A stretch of DNA of 64,000 nucleotides from Cantharellus purpuraceus (taxonomy: Eukaryota > Basidiomycota > Agaricomycetes > Cantharellales > Hydnaceae): NCBI GenBank assembly GCA_025174535.1, contig JALBUN010000005.1, forward strand, positions 496,001-560,000, read 5' to 3'. A program made the position numbers and the translations under genes. Shown piece by piece: positions 32,590-44,100 of this stretch (position 1 is its first letter; each line of letters starts with the position of its first letter). The notes under the pieces were generated by a model. It saw only the letters and a list, made by a program, of their open reading frames with translations. It was not told the DNA's origin and did not search any database.

Positions 32590-33415
32590 TGTCAAGAATT
32601 TATTCAAGTAATATTACAATCTATTGGAGCTAGAAGGGGGAGTTTTATGATAAGGAAAAGTTGTGAAAAGTTTGGGAATTTTTTGATTAAGGGATGAGGA
32701 GGAGGTGTTTTTCGATTTTATTTTGTGAGCCATCCTTTCGTTCTACGGGGGTGGCTACTACTCAAAAAGGGAGGTATTATGATGATTTTCATTCGTCATA
32801 AACCTCAAGTCAAACGGGTAAAAATTCCATTCTCTATAAAAAGTTTTTCCCCATGACATCACATATTATCAGTATCCACATCATTTCTTTTATCATATGT
32901 TTCAATCTTACTAAAAGGCTTTTTTTATCATGTGATTGTCAAATTGTATATTAACTACAACTGTGTACAAGTATCAATAAGGAGATTCACTACTTTTAAT
33001 CCCTTCCAAGCTGCAAACAAACAGCTTGTGTCAACTTTCTGTCGTTCCTGGAATAACTCCTAAACGACCTATTCGATTTGAAATCTTTTGCATATCCCAT
33101 TAGGATATTACATCAACTATTTCTATCTCAAATTACGAACGATTTGGATCATTACATCCATTTCTATTAAGCAAACACTTTTTCAAAGTGTTGCTATTCC
33201 CATTTCTGCTCAAACATTTTGCAGAAGTCCCAGTTCTTAACCAAATATTCTGATATTTGGTAACATTACTCTACTAAACAACACCTTTCCATCAACCCCG
33301 CATATATCTGCATCCTTGCAGTAATTGCTCCCCTATTCAAAAAATCTACTTCGCCACCATCCCTCACTTTCATTCTACACTCACCCACAACACCCCTCCA
33401 TATCTTATCTTAACA
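32590..33415 (+). repeat. Solo LTR, family A (826 bp)
   Basis: Plus-strand ends TGTCAAG and TTAACA; target duplication ATTTT at 32585-32589 and 33416-33420. It is the reverse orientation of the LTRs at 5187 and 10546. The TATA box TATAAAAAG is at 32836-32844. Confidence 0.95.
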
Positions 33416-33420
33416 ATTTT

Positions 33421-34576
33421 CGATCACATGACTCATTTCAATCTCCAACTCAATCTGGTCACCACTGCCAGTAAATGCTCAATATCTTCGCAACCACTGC
33501 ACCTCCTGACTCCATTTTCAGTGGAGAGTTCAATAGAAGCTGTGCCTACCCATAGCTGTGCTGATCAGCCCGGGAAACAAAGTATTGACCAAGTTATTTG
33601 ACTAATGGTGACTCATGCAATGACTCCTGCCATGACTCATACCATGACTCCTGTGATTACTCATACTATGACTCCTGCTCTGAGTCACACTATGACTCCA
33701 TCCATGACTCATGCCATGAGTCAGAGCAAATCCAAGCAGCTCATTGGCTAGGAAACTTCCACCCCCTTCTCACATATTCCACTAGCTTCCAGTAGTTTCC
33801 ATCTATTAATAGGTAGAAGTTTCCAGTAGTATTAGTCAGCTCCTGTAAATACAATATAAAAGGAGCCCATTCTGCCTCTGAATAAATAACCATTTTCTAC
33901 CCCATCATCTGCACATCAGTGTGACTAGAGTGACATACAGTGTCATCCTCTATATCTCAGTAACTGTTGATTGTCCAGTTCAAGGGTCACTTACAGTTGT
34001 GTAACTGTATTCGATTGCACTCGAAGTAGTGATTGTCCTGCTTTGGGTGTGAGTGTAGTATCTACCTCACGTGACTACGAATCTACAGGGTGAGATTGTC
34101 TGTCGATAGTCCTGCCATTAGTGCTCTTTGTTTAAGTTACTAGTGTGTACTGCCTTTGCAGAGCATTAGGATCTTGAACTTGTGTGAAGCAGTTGCTAGA
34201 CTACTTCACACATTGCTGTTACCCGCTTCAGAGTGCCACTGGTTGGACGGTCGGATTCATCCACCTACTTCTTCTAGCCTCTAAGTGCATTCCCCTCTTT
34301 TTGGAATATCTGGACCCCTAAGCGTCTGTGAACTCTAGACTCTGGAAGTCTTATTCATTCCCTACTGCTAAGAAACGTATTACCTTCCTGCGTATCATCT
34401 GCATTGACCATTACAACGGATTGTAACCAAAGTACAAACGTTAAATTGTTTCTGGAGTTGTGCTGCAGTAGGATTTAATATTCTTCTCAGGTGTTCATTC
34501 ACAGAATTGTGGTGATTTAGAGTTTGCCCTAACACCATAATTTTGCAGGTTCCAAAACAATCGCAATGGTGTTCTG
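33421..34576 (+). repeat. LTR-like or leader sequence with TATA box, unclassified
   Basis: It contains the 12-bp TGACTC array (33603-33725), a TATAAAAGG box at 33855-33863 followed by a CTGAATAAATAACC segment, and a block shared with 17976-18120. No long ORF. The arrangement resembles U3-R-U5 of an LTR, but no boundaries or target duplication could be set. Confidence 0.4.
33603..33725. repeat. 12-bp tandem array of TGACTC sites
   Basis: About ten 12-bp units carry seven TGACTC and two TGAGTC cores; five are full TGA(C/G)TCA heptamers. One frame reads MTPAMTHT-like repeats for about 48 residues, probably by chance of the repeat. See findings. Confidence 0.85.
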
Positions 34577-34750
34577 TTTAAAGTTTATTAAAATATAGAA
34601 TATATGTTTATATTTATGAAAATTTCACACATCCGAAATCTTTTAAGATATCCAAATTGTAACTCCCTGGCTTTATGTATCATTGAAATCCTGATGTATA
34701 TCTCCTATACATCAGAATATTGTATACTGACATGATTCCGAACAAGCGTC
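34577..34750. mobile_element. Right-end fragment of the MITE-like element
   Basis: The 174 bases match 19520-19693 with one mismatch and end at the same inverted-repeat terminus GAACAAGCGTC. The left 391 bases are missing. Gy2 reverse transcriptase sequence starts at the next base. Confidence 0.85.
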
Positions 34751-34927
34751 ATACAGGAATGGCTGGAACCACAGAAAGTCAAGGATATACAGTCCTTCCT
34801 AGGGTTTTCCAACTTCTACTGACACTTCATTCACAACTACTCTGATATTACCATTCCACTCACCCAGCTTACTAGGAAGGGTATCCAATGAAATTTCACT
34901 GACAAATGTAGACAGAGCTTTGAAACC

Positions 34928-35269
34928 TTGAAAAAGGCCTTTACCTCTGCTCCAATACTGACTCATTTGGTTCCAGACATCCCTATCCTATTAGAGACCG
35001 ATGCCTCCAACTATGCACTCACTGTGATCCTGTCCTTCATCTCCCTGGATGATGGACAAGTTCACCCAATTGCTTTTCATGTGTGTACCTTTGTGCCTCC
35101 TGAACTGAACTATGATGTCCACAACAAAGAGCTCCTTGCTATCTATGAAGCTTTCTGGATATGGAGACACTACCTTGAGGGACCCTCTGATCCAGTCAAT
35201 GTCATAACAGACCACAAGAACCTGGAGTACTTCTCCACAATGAAACTCCTCACATGGAGACAAGTGTGA
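34928..35269 (+). pseudogene. Gy2 RNase H fragment
   Basis: The 113-codon frame has LKKAFTSAPILTHLVPD, ETDASNYAL with the first RNase H Asp, HPIAFHVCTF, NKELLAIYEAF with the catalytic Glu, and ITDHKNLEYFS. These are textbook gypsy RNase H motifs. A stop ends it before the integrase spacer. Confidence 0.88.
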
Positions 35270-35530
35270 TAGTCTAAATACCTTTCTCAGTTCAACCTGG
35301 TCATCATTTCTGTCCTGGCTAACTTAGAGCTAAACCTGACACACTAACTAGATGCTGGGACATTTACCCTAAAGAGAGAATTAGTGACTATGTCACTGTA
35401 AATCCACACAACTTTCACCCTCTGTTTACTAACAAGCAGCTGGCATTGTCCCTATGAGCATCTACTCTCATGACTCCTACACTCCAAGCTATCACCATCA
35501 TGGACACTGACCAACCCTGTTCTGACATCC

Positions 35531-36043
35531 TGTTACATACTAGGTCTGAATCAGGGTTGGAGATTGGGTCAGAGGTTGGGTCAGAGGTTGGGTCAGAGGT
35601 TGGATCGGAGTTGGAGAGGGAGTTGGGGTATGTCGTGGGGGTCAGAACAGACTTGGCTTCAGCTTATGTGCTGCGCCCTCACTAATATTGGTGTCCGAGA
35701 TTTTGGAGACGGAGCATGACTTAGATAGTTAGGATCAGACTTAGGAACTAGGCATGATTTGATATTTGAACTGGGGATGAAGTCCCCAGTCGGACAGCTT
35801 AAATACATATTTGAAATCTAATAATAATTACTCTGGTGATGGGCCTCCAAGGCTGACGGCCTTACGTGAGTATGTCCAAGTCTGACAGGGACAGATGTCC
35901 GGGTTCCTATGGTAATGCTGATGCATCAATCAGAACAGATAGATGGAGACGTGACAGTTTCCAAATGGAGTATAGATTTCATATGCATGGGGATCTGAGT
36001 GGATTGGATGGGAATCTGGGTGTTAATGAATATAGTCATAACA
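35531..36043 (+). repeat. Solo LTR, family H (513 bp)
   Basis: Ends TGTTACATAC and AGTCATAACA; target duplication CATCC at 35526-35530 and 36044-36048. The uninterrupted target is recognisable in the reverse Gy2 copy near 62480-62500. It carries about four copies of a 12-bp GAGGTTGGGTCA repeat (35571-35611). Confidence 0.92.
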
Positions 36044-36191
36044 CATCCACTCATCCCTATGATCTGATCCTGTTGTGGTTAAACACTTGGATGACCCTTC
36101 TGATCTGAAGTGGTTGCTTGACCCCAAAGGACACCTCTGACACAATGGCCAGATATACATCCCTGATGCCAATGGCCTCTGACTTCAAGTT

Positions 36192-36707
36192 TTGCAGTAC
36201 TATCATGATCACCTGATCTCTGGCCATTTCAGACAAAACCACACACAAGAGTTATTCCAACATGACTACATATGGCCGAAAATACAAGAATATATTCAAC
36301 ACTGCTGTAACTCTTGCACTACATGTATGCACTCAAAATCGCAAAGGCACAAACTCTATGGAATGCTTAAGCAGCTTCCAGTTCCAGAGCAACTATGGAA
36401 CTCTATCTCCATGGATTTCATAGAGAAGCTCCCTCCATCACCTGGATATGACACTATACTTGTGATTGTTGACAGGTTCACTAAACAGTCACTATTCATT
36501 CTGACGCATGACACCATCACCTCCACCTTACTAGCCAAGTTGTTCATCCTCTATATGTTTTCTAAACATGGAGCTCCATTGCACATTACATCCAATTGGA
36601 GCTCAGAGTTCATTTCCTTCTTTTTCCAAACATTAGGAAAGGCCCTCAACATGAAGCTCCACTTCACCTCCATCATCCTGAAGGAGATGGACAAACAGAA
36701 TAAATGA
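36192..36707 (+). pseudogene. Gy2 integrase fragment
   Basis: The 171-codon frame has the zinc-binding CCNSCTTCMHSKSQRHK, then WNSISMDFIEKLPPSPGYD with the first catalytic Asp, LVIVDRFTKQS, and LHITSNWSSEF, where the usual second-Asp motif SDxGSEF reads SNWSSEF, so the catalytic Asp is lost. A stop follows KEMDKQNK. Confidence 0.88.
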
Positions 36708-37188
36708 ACCAGTCCCTGGAGCGACATCTCCAAGTCTATTGTAACTATCAACAAGACAACTGGGCTGATCTACTTCCAATCACAGAGTTTGCCTACAACA
36801 ATGCCCCAAATGCTACCACTGGCATCTCTCCATTCTTTAGAGTTACCATCTGAATATCTCCATCCACCCTGAGAAGGAACTCACCTCCACCAAAGCCCAC
36901 CAATTCGTAACTGACCTCAACCAACTACACCAACATCTCCAAGAAGCCATCTCCAATGCCCAGAAACAATACCAAGTCACTGTGGACTGATGCTGTACCC
37001 TGGCTCCAGATCTGCAGATTGGAGACAGTATTTGTCAAGGCTGAACACTTCCAGAACACCTGTCCATTAAAGAAACTCTCCAAGATTTTTTAGGTCCTTA
37101 TGAGGTCATCGCTTGTGCAGGCAGTAGGTCCTTCACTCTCTGACTTCCTGACCACTTCCAAGCAGTTCATCTGGTCTTTCATATATTA

Positions 37189-37437
37189 ATGCTCAAACCT
37201 GCTACCATGAATGAGATCCCCAGTTGTGTCCAATCTCTGCCTCCTCCAATCATCATTGAGGGAGATAATGAATATGAGATATCTGAGATCCTTGACTCAA
37301 AGATCAATCACTGGTATAAGTGCAAACTCCAGTACCTAGTCAAATGGACTGGATATGAAGGCACTGATGAAGAGTCTTCATGGATTTCTGCATCTGAACT
37401 CAAAACAGTGCCAGTCCATCAATCAATGCAGCAGTAA
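37189..37437 (+). pseudogene. Gy2 integrase C-terminal chromodomain
   Basis: The frame contains EYEISEILDSKINHWYKCKL, then YLVKWTGYEGTDEESSWISASEL. This is a chromodomain with the aromatic positions of a histone-methyl-lysine cage (Y/W/W pattern). In fungal gypsy elements it directs integration into silent chromatin. The frame is open only here; upstream pol is broken. Confidence 0.85.
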
Positions 37438-37550
37438 GCCTTTTTGTCTGTTACATACCCTGTAAATATACACTAAACCATTTTAGAGTCCAGTTTGTGT
37501 CACTTTTCTTCCAGGATATGTACATAGGCTTTGCAGCCAAAAATCTGGAA

Positions 37551-38480
37551 TCAGCTCATGTCTTGTGAGTTTCCACTCCATGCTTCATGAGGTGTTTTGC
37601 CTGAAAGAGCATGAGTAGGTACAGTATTCCATATATACACTGCATACTCAACAGCATCTGCCCAGTATGAATCAGGTAGGTTTGCATTGTGGAGCATGGC
37701 TCTTGCAGACTCAACTAAGGTGCAATTCATCCTTTCTGCTACTCTGTTCTCCTGTGGCATATAAGCATTGGTTCTTTCATGCTGAATCCCTTTGAAATCT
37801 AGGCATGTCTTGAAGATTTTGGAACCATACTTACCACCACCATCACTTTAGAGTGTCTGGACCTTGGTGCCAGTTGCAACTTCAGCACACTCCATGAGGG
37901 CTTGAAATTGAGTTAACACCTTGCTTTTCTCCTTCAGGAAAGCAATGTTGACAAGTTGTGATGCATCATCAATAAAGGTAATAAAGTAATGATGACCAGT
38001 GCATGAGTGGGTCTGCATCCTTCCACAAACATCTGAGAAGACATGGGCTAGGGTTACAGTCTTTTGGTCCACTGTTTCCTTTGCAATGGGTAGCTGGGAC
38101 TACTTTCCATGTAAGCATGGCTCACAGGTGTGTTCCTTTGTGGGCTTTGATTCATTGACCAGTGTCATGCCTCTGACTATTCCTTTGCACACTATTTCCA
38201 GGATTGAGTTGACTGTTATGTGACCTAGCTGGCAGTGCCAAGTCTCTACATCAGCTTTGGAGGTGGCTTCACCTTTTGCAGTGAGTACTGATCCCAGTAA
38301 GTGGCCATATGTGTCCTCCTTTTCCAGTGTGACTCTGCTGATGCAGATACATCCAGAGGGGAGTGCTTGAGCATACAGTACATACAGATCTCCTTCAATA
38401 TGTCCTTGTCCAACTGTGCCAGTCTGGTTTAAGATCTGACATTCATTAGGCTTAAAAATGACAGATAGCCAAGTCACTAG
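37551..38480 (-). pseudogene. Copia F fragment: gag-pre-integrase and integrase
   Basis: Minus-strand frames give WHCQLGHITVNSILEIV and CEPCLHGK (38477-38100, zinc-binding half), GHHYFITFIDDASQLVNIAFL (38072-37848, core) and ENRVAERMNCTLVESARAMLH (37760-37551, third catalytic Glu). It is truncated at both ends and head-to-head with the next fragment. Confidence 0.85.
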
Positions 38481-38489
38481 AAGAAAGAT

Positions 38490-40200
38490 GTGTGTGGTGG
38501 CAAAAGGATACTCACAAGTTGAGGGTGTTGATTATACAGACACCTTTGCCCCCATTGCCTGCCTGTCAGGGTTCAAATAAGTCATATTCTATTTTTAGTA
38601 TTTTCTCTTGACACCCCTATCAGCGCAGCCTGTCAGGGTGCGTCTCCCCTATTTCATTGCCCCTATCACTTCCCCTATCCTTCCTCCCCTATCTTGGTTC
38701 TCCTATCCATCTCCATCATTTAGTATAAAGACTCGCCTTGGTGCAGTGTGATCCCCTCAGCTTGATCTCTGAGGATATCCGCTGTACCAGGTAAGTCCCA
38801 TGTATTTATCAGAAACAGCTGTATAGACTGAGGATATCTGCTGTACCAGCTGGCATTATTTCTTATCGGCTCTCACTTATTGAGTATCTTGTTGTTGTGG
38901 CCTCATCATCAGCGTCGCCCTCACACTGCCTGGAATCCATCTGAACTGTCCTGGGGATTGCTGCATCACTTGACTGGGAAATCCATCAATTTGATGTGAA
39001 GACACCTTTCTTACATGGCAATCTTACTGAAGAACTATACATGGAACAACCAGAAGAATGAAAGGAGAAGGGCAAAGAGAACTGAGTATGCAAGCTGCAC
39101 AAATCCCTTTACAGCCTATGCCAGGCCAGCTGATGCTGGTATGAGCAACTCTGTGGAGAGATGCAAAAAGCAGGCTTCCACCACATAAGCATTGACCACA
39201 GTGTTTTCATAAAGCAAGGGCCAACTGGAGAAGCTATGGTCATAATCCATGTTGATGACATGGCTGTGGCAATGAGCAACAAACAGACCATGACAGTGAC
39301 CTTCAATAACCACCAGAAGATCATCAATATTGTGGAGATATCCACTGGTTTCTTTGTATGGCAGTTACATGCAATCATGAGAAGCAAACCATTTCCCTCT
39401 CTCAAGGTGCTCTCATTGACACCATCCTGAAACACTTTGGCATGGAGGACAGCTATGGCATCTCTACCCCTCTTGATCCCAATGTGATCCTATCAAAATC
39501 CATGTCACCCACAGCTGATGAAGAGAAAATGCAAATGAAGAAGATACCTTACCTCACAGGTGTAGGCTCCCTGATGTATGCATCTATGGCAACTTGACCA
39601 GACTTGCATTGGCCACAAACAAGTTGAGTTAATTGAACTCAAACCCTGGTCAGGCCCATTGGTCTGCCCTTCCTACAATATCTAAAACACACTCACGACT
39701 ATACCTTGGTCCTTGGAGGAAAGGGAGAGATACATAGTTCTAAATGGCTACATGGACTCAGACTATGCCAGCTGCACTGACACTCAGTGATCCACCTCAG
39801 GCTACATCTTCACACTGGGATGTGGGTCAATCTCATGGAGCTCAAAATGTCAGGCCATCATCACCACATTGACCTGCAAAGCCAAGTATGTTGCCAGCTG
39901 CCACATGACAAAAGAAGCTATGTGGCCACACTGGCTTCTCAAGATGCTTGGTCACAAACAAGCTACTTCTACACTTCGCGGTGACAATTCTGGTTCCATC
40001 ACTCTGACAAAGGACCTGACTTTCCATGCCTGCTCAAAACATATCAATGTTCAATATCACTACACTCGTGAACGCATCAAATGCAAGGACATCTCTTTCA
40101 AATATCCCCACTTCTGAAATGGTCATGGATATTGTCACGAAAGCCCTACCTCGTGCAAAACACGATAAGTTCACCCACAGGCTTGGCCTATGCCTGTGTA
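38490..40200 (+). pseudogene. Copia F fragment: RT and RNase H
   Basis: The plus strand starts VVAKGYSQVEGVDYTDTFAPI (RT), is interrupted by an LTR-like insertion (about 38562-38930), and resumes with EIHQFDVKTPFLHGNLTEELY, IIHVDDMAVAMSN (the YVDD site as HVDD), LIDTILKHFGMEDSYG, and RNase H blocks TCKAKYVASCHMTKEA and HINVQYHYTRERI. It ends EMVMDIVTKALPRAKHD. Frameshifts are frequent. The element's polypurine tract and 3-prime LTR follow. Confidence 0.85.
38562..38930 (+). repeat. LTR-like insertion in copia F RT
   Basis: Sequence foreign to RT begins near TGTCAGGGTTC and ends before CCTCATCATCAGC, where RT resumes. It has a TATAAAG box at 38724-38730, a CCTCAG/CTGAGG hairpin 31 nt downstream (38755-38774) and a GTAAGT donor-like site (38791). 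Exact ends and a target duplication could not be fixed. Confidence 0.6.
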
Positions 40201-40273
40201 CTTACATATAAACACCCTGACACTGCATGCCGGCATTGTAGAAAGGGGGAGACACTGTGCTATCTACCGGCAC

Positions 40274-40288
40274 CACAGTGAGGGGGAG
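40274..40288 (+). other. Polypurine tract of copia F
   Basis: ACAGTGAGGGGGAG directly precedes the TGTTGGAATATGG start of the 3-prime LTR. The mirror arrangement is seen at 51521-51535 on the other side of the polyketide synthase gene. Confidence 0.8.
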
Positions 40289-40830
40289 TGTTGGAATATG
40301 GGACACATCCATATACTACAGTACATAGTGGGATAACGTGATGAAGACTTAGATATGGAACAATTTGCCCTCAACATGGACTCATGTGGGTGCACAGTTC
40401 GGCGGCGTACTGAATTTTTTTTTTGGCGCCTACTGGAGTTCACGCCCTTTCTGCTGAACTCCAGGTAAGCAACTAATAACATTTCATTGATAGTACTAGT
40501 ATCTAATACACGCCCTTTCTGCTGAACTCCAGCCTATGCCTGCCTAAGTTGCTATAACGTGGGTTTCATAGCCCGCCGTTAGTTATATTTAGTCCACACG
40601 GTTTCGGTAGTATATTTTCCATTCTCTACACTGGCGGACATACTTAAGGATGGCCGCCAGTCATTCTTCTTCCCCTCAGTCGTGTATACCACATATCGAC
40701 TGAGGTAAGGAGTGTTATTCTTCGTCACCTTAGTATAAGGTTACTCATGTACTTCCACACTGTACAGGTTACGCTGTACAGGTATAAATCTACTCAGTCG
40801 TGTATACCATATATCGACTGAGGTTACGCT
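40289..40830 (+). repeat. 3-prime LTR of copia F (right end approximate)
   Basis: It starts TGTTGGAATATGGGACAC after the purine tract. It contains two hairpins each followed by GTAAG (40433-40469 and 40674-40710) and direct repeats of their 3-prime arms. The right end is not certain; the polyketide synthase stop codon is about 280 bp further. Transcription from it would run antisense into that gene. Confidence 0.65.
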
Positions 40831-41109
40831 ATGCAGAATTCTACATTCGACCGTATGTGTGTCGACGTGTATTGGTATGACCCGGTAAATTGGAGATACG
40901 GAACCAAGGGTAAGGGATCAGCGGAGGAGGTACTGACTGATTATGGAACGTCGAATGTTGGTGGAGATGTACTAAATTCACGTGCATGTTTCATAACAAT
41001 TAATACTAACAACTTGGATCTCACACATCCCTGGCACGCACACCCAGTTCGTCTGGGTGATTTTACTATTGATTATCCCAATCCGTCGGTACTGCTAGTG
41101 CATTACAAT

Positions 41110-44100
41110 CTATTTAGTCTGCAAAAAACCCGCCCTTTCCCAACTATTAATCCAATGCGCTACATTCATATTAGTTAATGGCTCAGCGGCTCTCAGAGAA
41201 GCGGACGCCTTTGTTCCCTCCACGACGCTTAACTTGGGGAGTCCTAATGCCTCCTTGGCATCGTTAGTCCCCACCTCTAGACTGCGGAAGTAATGCAAAA
41301 GTCGCAGTGCAGGATTCGAATCTTCTCCTGGGTTGCCTGTGATGTTACTCATATTTCCAACACTTTCTTCCAGTCGGATGAGCCAGTCTTGGTAGGAAAC
41401 CAAAGGGATCTTTAGAGTCTTTGATAGGAATTCTGAAATCCTGGACCATGGGACGGGGCGGGGATGAGAGAGGTGCACTATTTGTTGGTCCGCGTCTCGC
41501 ATGTCTATCAGGGCCCGGGCAGCTATGTGAAGAGGGATCCAGGACACATCCTGATACGCAATCAGCAGGTTAATTAAGGTGTTGTGTATTCAACACTTAC
41601 TCCGTCCCCTCCTGGCAAGGCCTCAAAATGAAGAGACGATTTAATGAGGTTAGGGAACCATTCGGCAGTGTTCCATTGGCCGTTAATCCCACCACAGATC
41701 TGACCCGCCCTTACAATAATTGGGCGTAAAGTTGTCTTTTCCGCTGCTTGTTCCAGTATGCGCTCGCCCACCCATTTAGACTCTAAAGATAGCCTTAACG
41801 ATGGTTGGCATCAAACACCAACACGTACCTGAGTACCCTGTTCCGATTACTTGGTCGCCATTCTTGATTGGCCCTTCGAATGCAGGGCCTGATCCTCTAC
41901 GATCTTTGACGAGATGAGAGGGAAATCCTGCAGGAAAATCAAAAAGGAAACTCACTGTAGAATAACCCAATAGAACTAAGAAATAAAAGACGGGGGGGAC
42001 GTGGCAATGAAGACCTGAGTGCCAGGTCTATAAAGACTCGGACACTACGAATCGATGGTTCCAATGATGCCAATGATGCTGTGAAGTTCACGGGCCAAGC
42101 TTGAGGGGAACGTCAGTTCCGTCTAACAATAACTGAAGAAGACTAACCATTGTGAATGATAACCGTCACTGAGGACCGTATCTGCACCGAACCGCTGGTC
42201 AGTGTCGAATTAGCACAGTAGAGACGCCATTACCTCTTGGTAGAGCTGAGCTGATATACCTAAATCTAGCTTTGACTGGTCACCCTCAACCATAACAATG
42301 GTCCCTCGATCCAAGATCCCTGCATCGTACCCCCGTTGTCTGAGAGAGTCAGCTTGTCGCTCGCGCAGAGTCGGGTGGCCGTCGCCGCTCCTTCTATTGA
42401 ATGCATAGATGCGGGTTACCGAGGGAATGTCAGCTAACTGTGCGAGCATTGACGTCCCGATGGCTCCAGTGGTACCAGTGATAATAACAACTTCAGTATT
42501 GGTGGAGAGATTTCCAGAGCTAATGTGCTTTGGGAACGCGCGAGTGTACTTTGCGATCATACTCTCCATCTCGGCTACTTTAGTTTCTGTTTCTAGTGAT
42601 TGGGGGATCTGAGGGATTTCTTGAACGTTTTGATCACTTTCTACAGTTTCCATCCGAGTTTGAAGATCGTGTAGGGAGATATCGGAGAGAAGTTGTAGCT
42701 GCGAAATGGCCACGTAAGGTCGCAACGTGACTGCTAGTCGTGCCGCGGAAAGTGAGTCCAGTCCGTAAGCCGTGAATGGTACATTGTCGGAAAATTCAGA
42801 CGGATCAACCTCTAAAATTTCCATGACAACATCAGTCAGGCTTTTAGCATTGCCCTCGGTGTGTCCAGGAGACTCGTCGGTGACCATACGTATCAGATGC
42901 TCAAATAACTCCGAAGAACCTAAGTGCTTATGCACAAGATTCCAGTCAAGGCCAGGGATGTATTGCCAGAAAGGACCATCTGCAAGTTTGCGGATTCCGT
43001 CTTCAAGGCAGTCACAAATTTCTAGAAAGAAAGAAAACTTAGATGCTTGCAACAGCAGCTATACATCATTTCACACATACGTTGAGAAGACAGTCCCCAG
43101 GGCTGAAAAACAATGTGTCAGACGAAATGTCTTGTAGTCAAGATGTAAACGAACCGTTAGATGACCCAACCTTCCTCCCTGCTCTCTTGTTTCCGATGCT
43201 AAGCCACCTCCATCCGTGACCGCTGGCAATACGAAGGTAAATGCATTGTTCCGATTGCGTACCATGCCGTCCAAAGCCGTGTTCGCACTGAATTGGTCGC
43301 ATTAATTGCTGGATATAGTATGTTTAGAGTGTTTCGCACCTGCTATAGTTGGTTTGCCCTCCATTTCCAAACAAGCCAACCACGGACGAAAATGATATGA
43401 AGAAATCCAACACGGCTAATCCTCCAGGAAGGCAACTTTCCAACACGCTGCATGCTCCAGTTTTGGATGCGAAAACCTTTCGGAAACTCTCTTCTTCTTG
43501 GGACGCGAAGGTTCGATCGGACAACACGGCTGTCAGCAGCATACACCCGCCTAACTGGCGCGGAATGCTGCGCAATAAGCCTGTAGTCGCTTCCTTCGAT
43601 GTAGCATCCGAGGCCTCGAGTCGGATGATCAAGTCAGGGAGAGACTCCATATAAGCCATGATCCGCAGCGCCAAACGATCCTGTACTCGTGCAAGAGATT
43701 CTCTACCCGATCTCGACGTCAATATGAGGTAACGTGCCCCTTTCTGCAAATTGCAATGTTCAACGAAAGAAATTGACGAATCCCATTGTTCGTACCTCAT
43801 ACATCCAAAGAGCAACACGGATTCCTAGACCACCAAGACCCCCGATCAAAAGATATGCCTTGTTTGAGTCGAAGAGCGATGTAGTACTTGTAACGAGTGT
43901 TCCTGCATCAGGAATGAGAACATCAGACAATCGGAGACCGATGTTATTACGAGGCCATCGATCGGTCAGTTCGAGAGCAAAATCGAATGCTTCTCCGATC
44001 GAAGCAGGGTCCTCATTGAGAATGGACTCTAAACCATCACCAGTGTTATTCCACATGAAGGTGTGGCACTTCCGTGTGGTTACCTGTGCGATGCCTTGAA

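Larger units (their letters stand above)
34751..37440 (+). mobile_element. Gy2: 5-prime truncated gypsy element with chromodomain
   Basis: Plus-strand blocks in order: RT connection (QEWLEPQKVKDIQSFLGFSN), RNase H (34928-35269, ETDASNYALT, ELLAIYEAF, TDHKNLEYFST), inserted LTR H (35531-36043), integrase (36192-36707), integrase C-terminal region and chromodomain (37189-37437). Many stops. No 3-prime LTR was recognised before the copia fragment at 37551. This family resembles the chromodomain-bearing gypsy elements of fungi, which target heterochromatin. Confidence 0.85.

Noticed and set aside
33598..33795. A secreted Cys/Asp/Ser-repeat peptide (NDSCHDSYHDSCD).
   Set aside because: It is one frame of the 12-bp TGACTC tandem array, has no signal peptide, and no homologous frame elsewhere.
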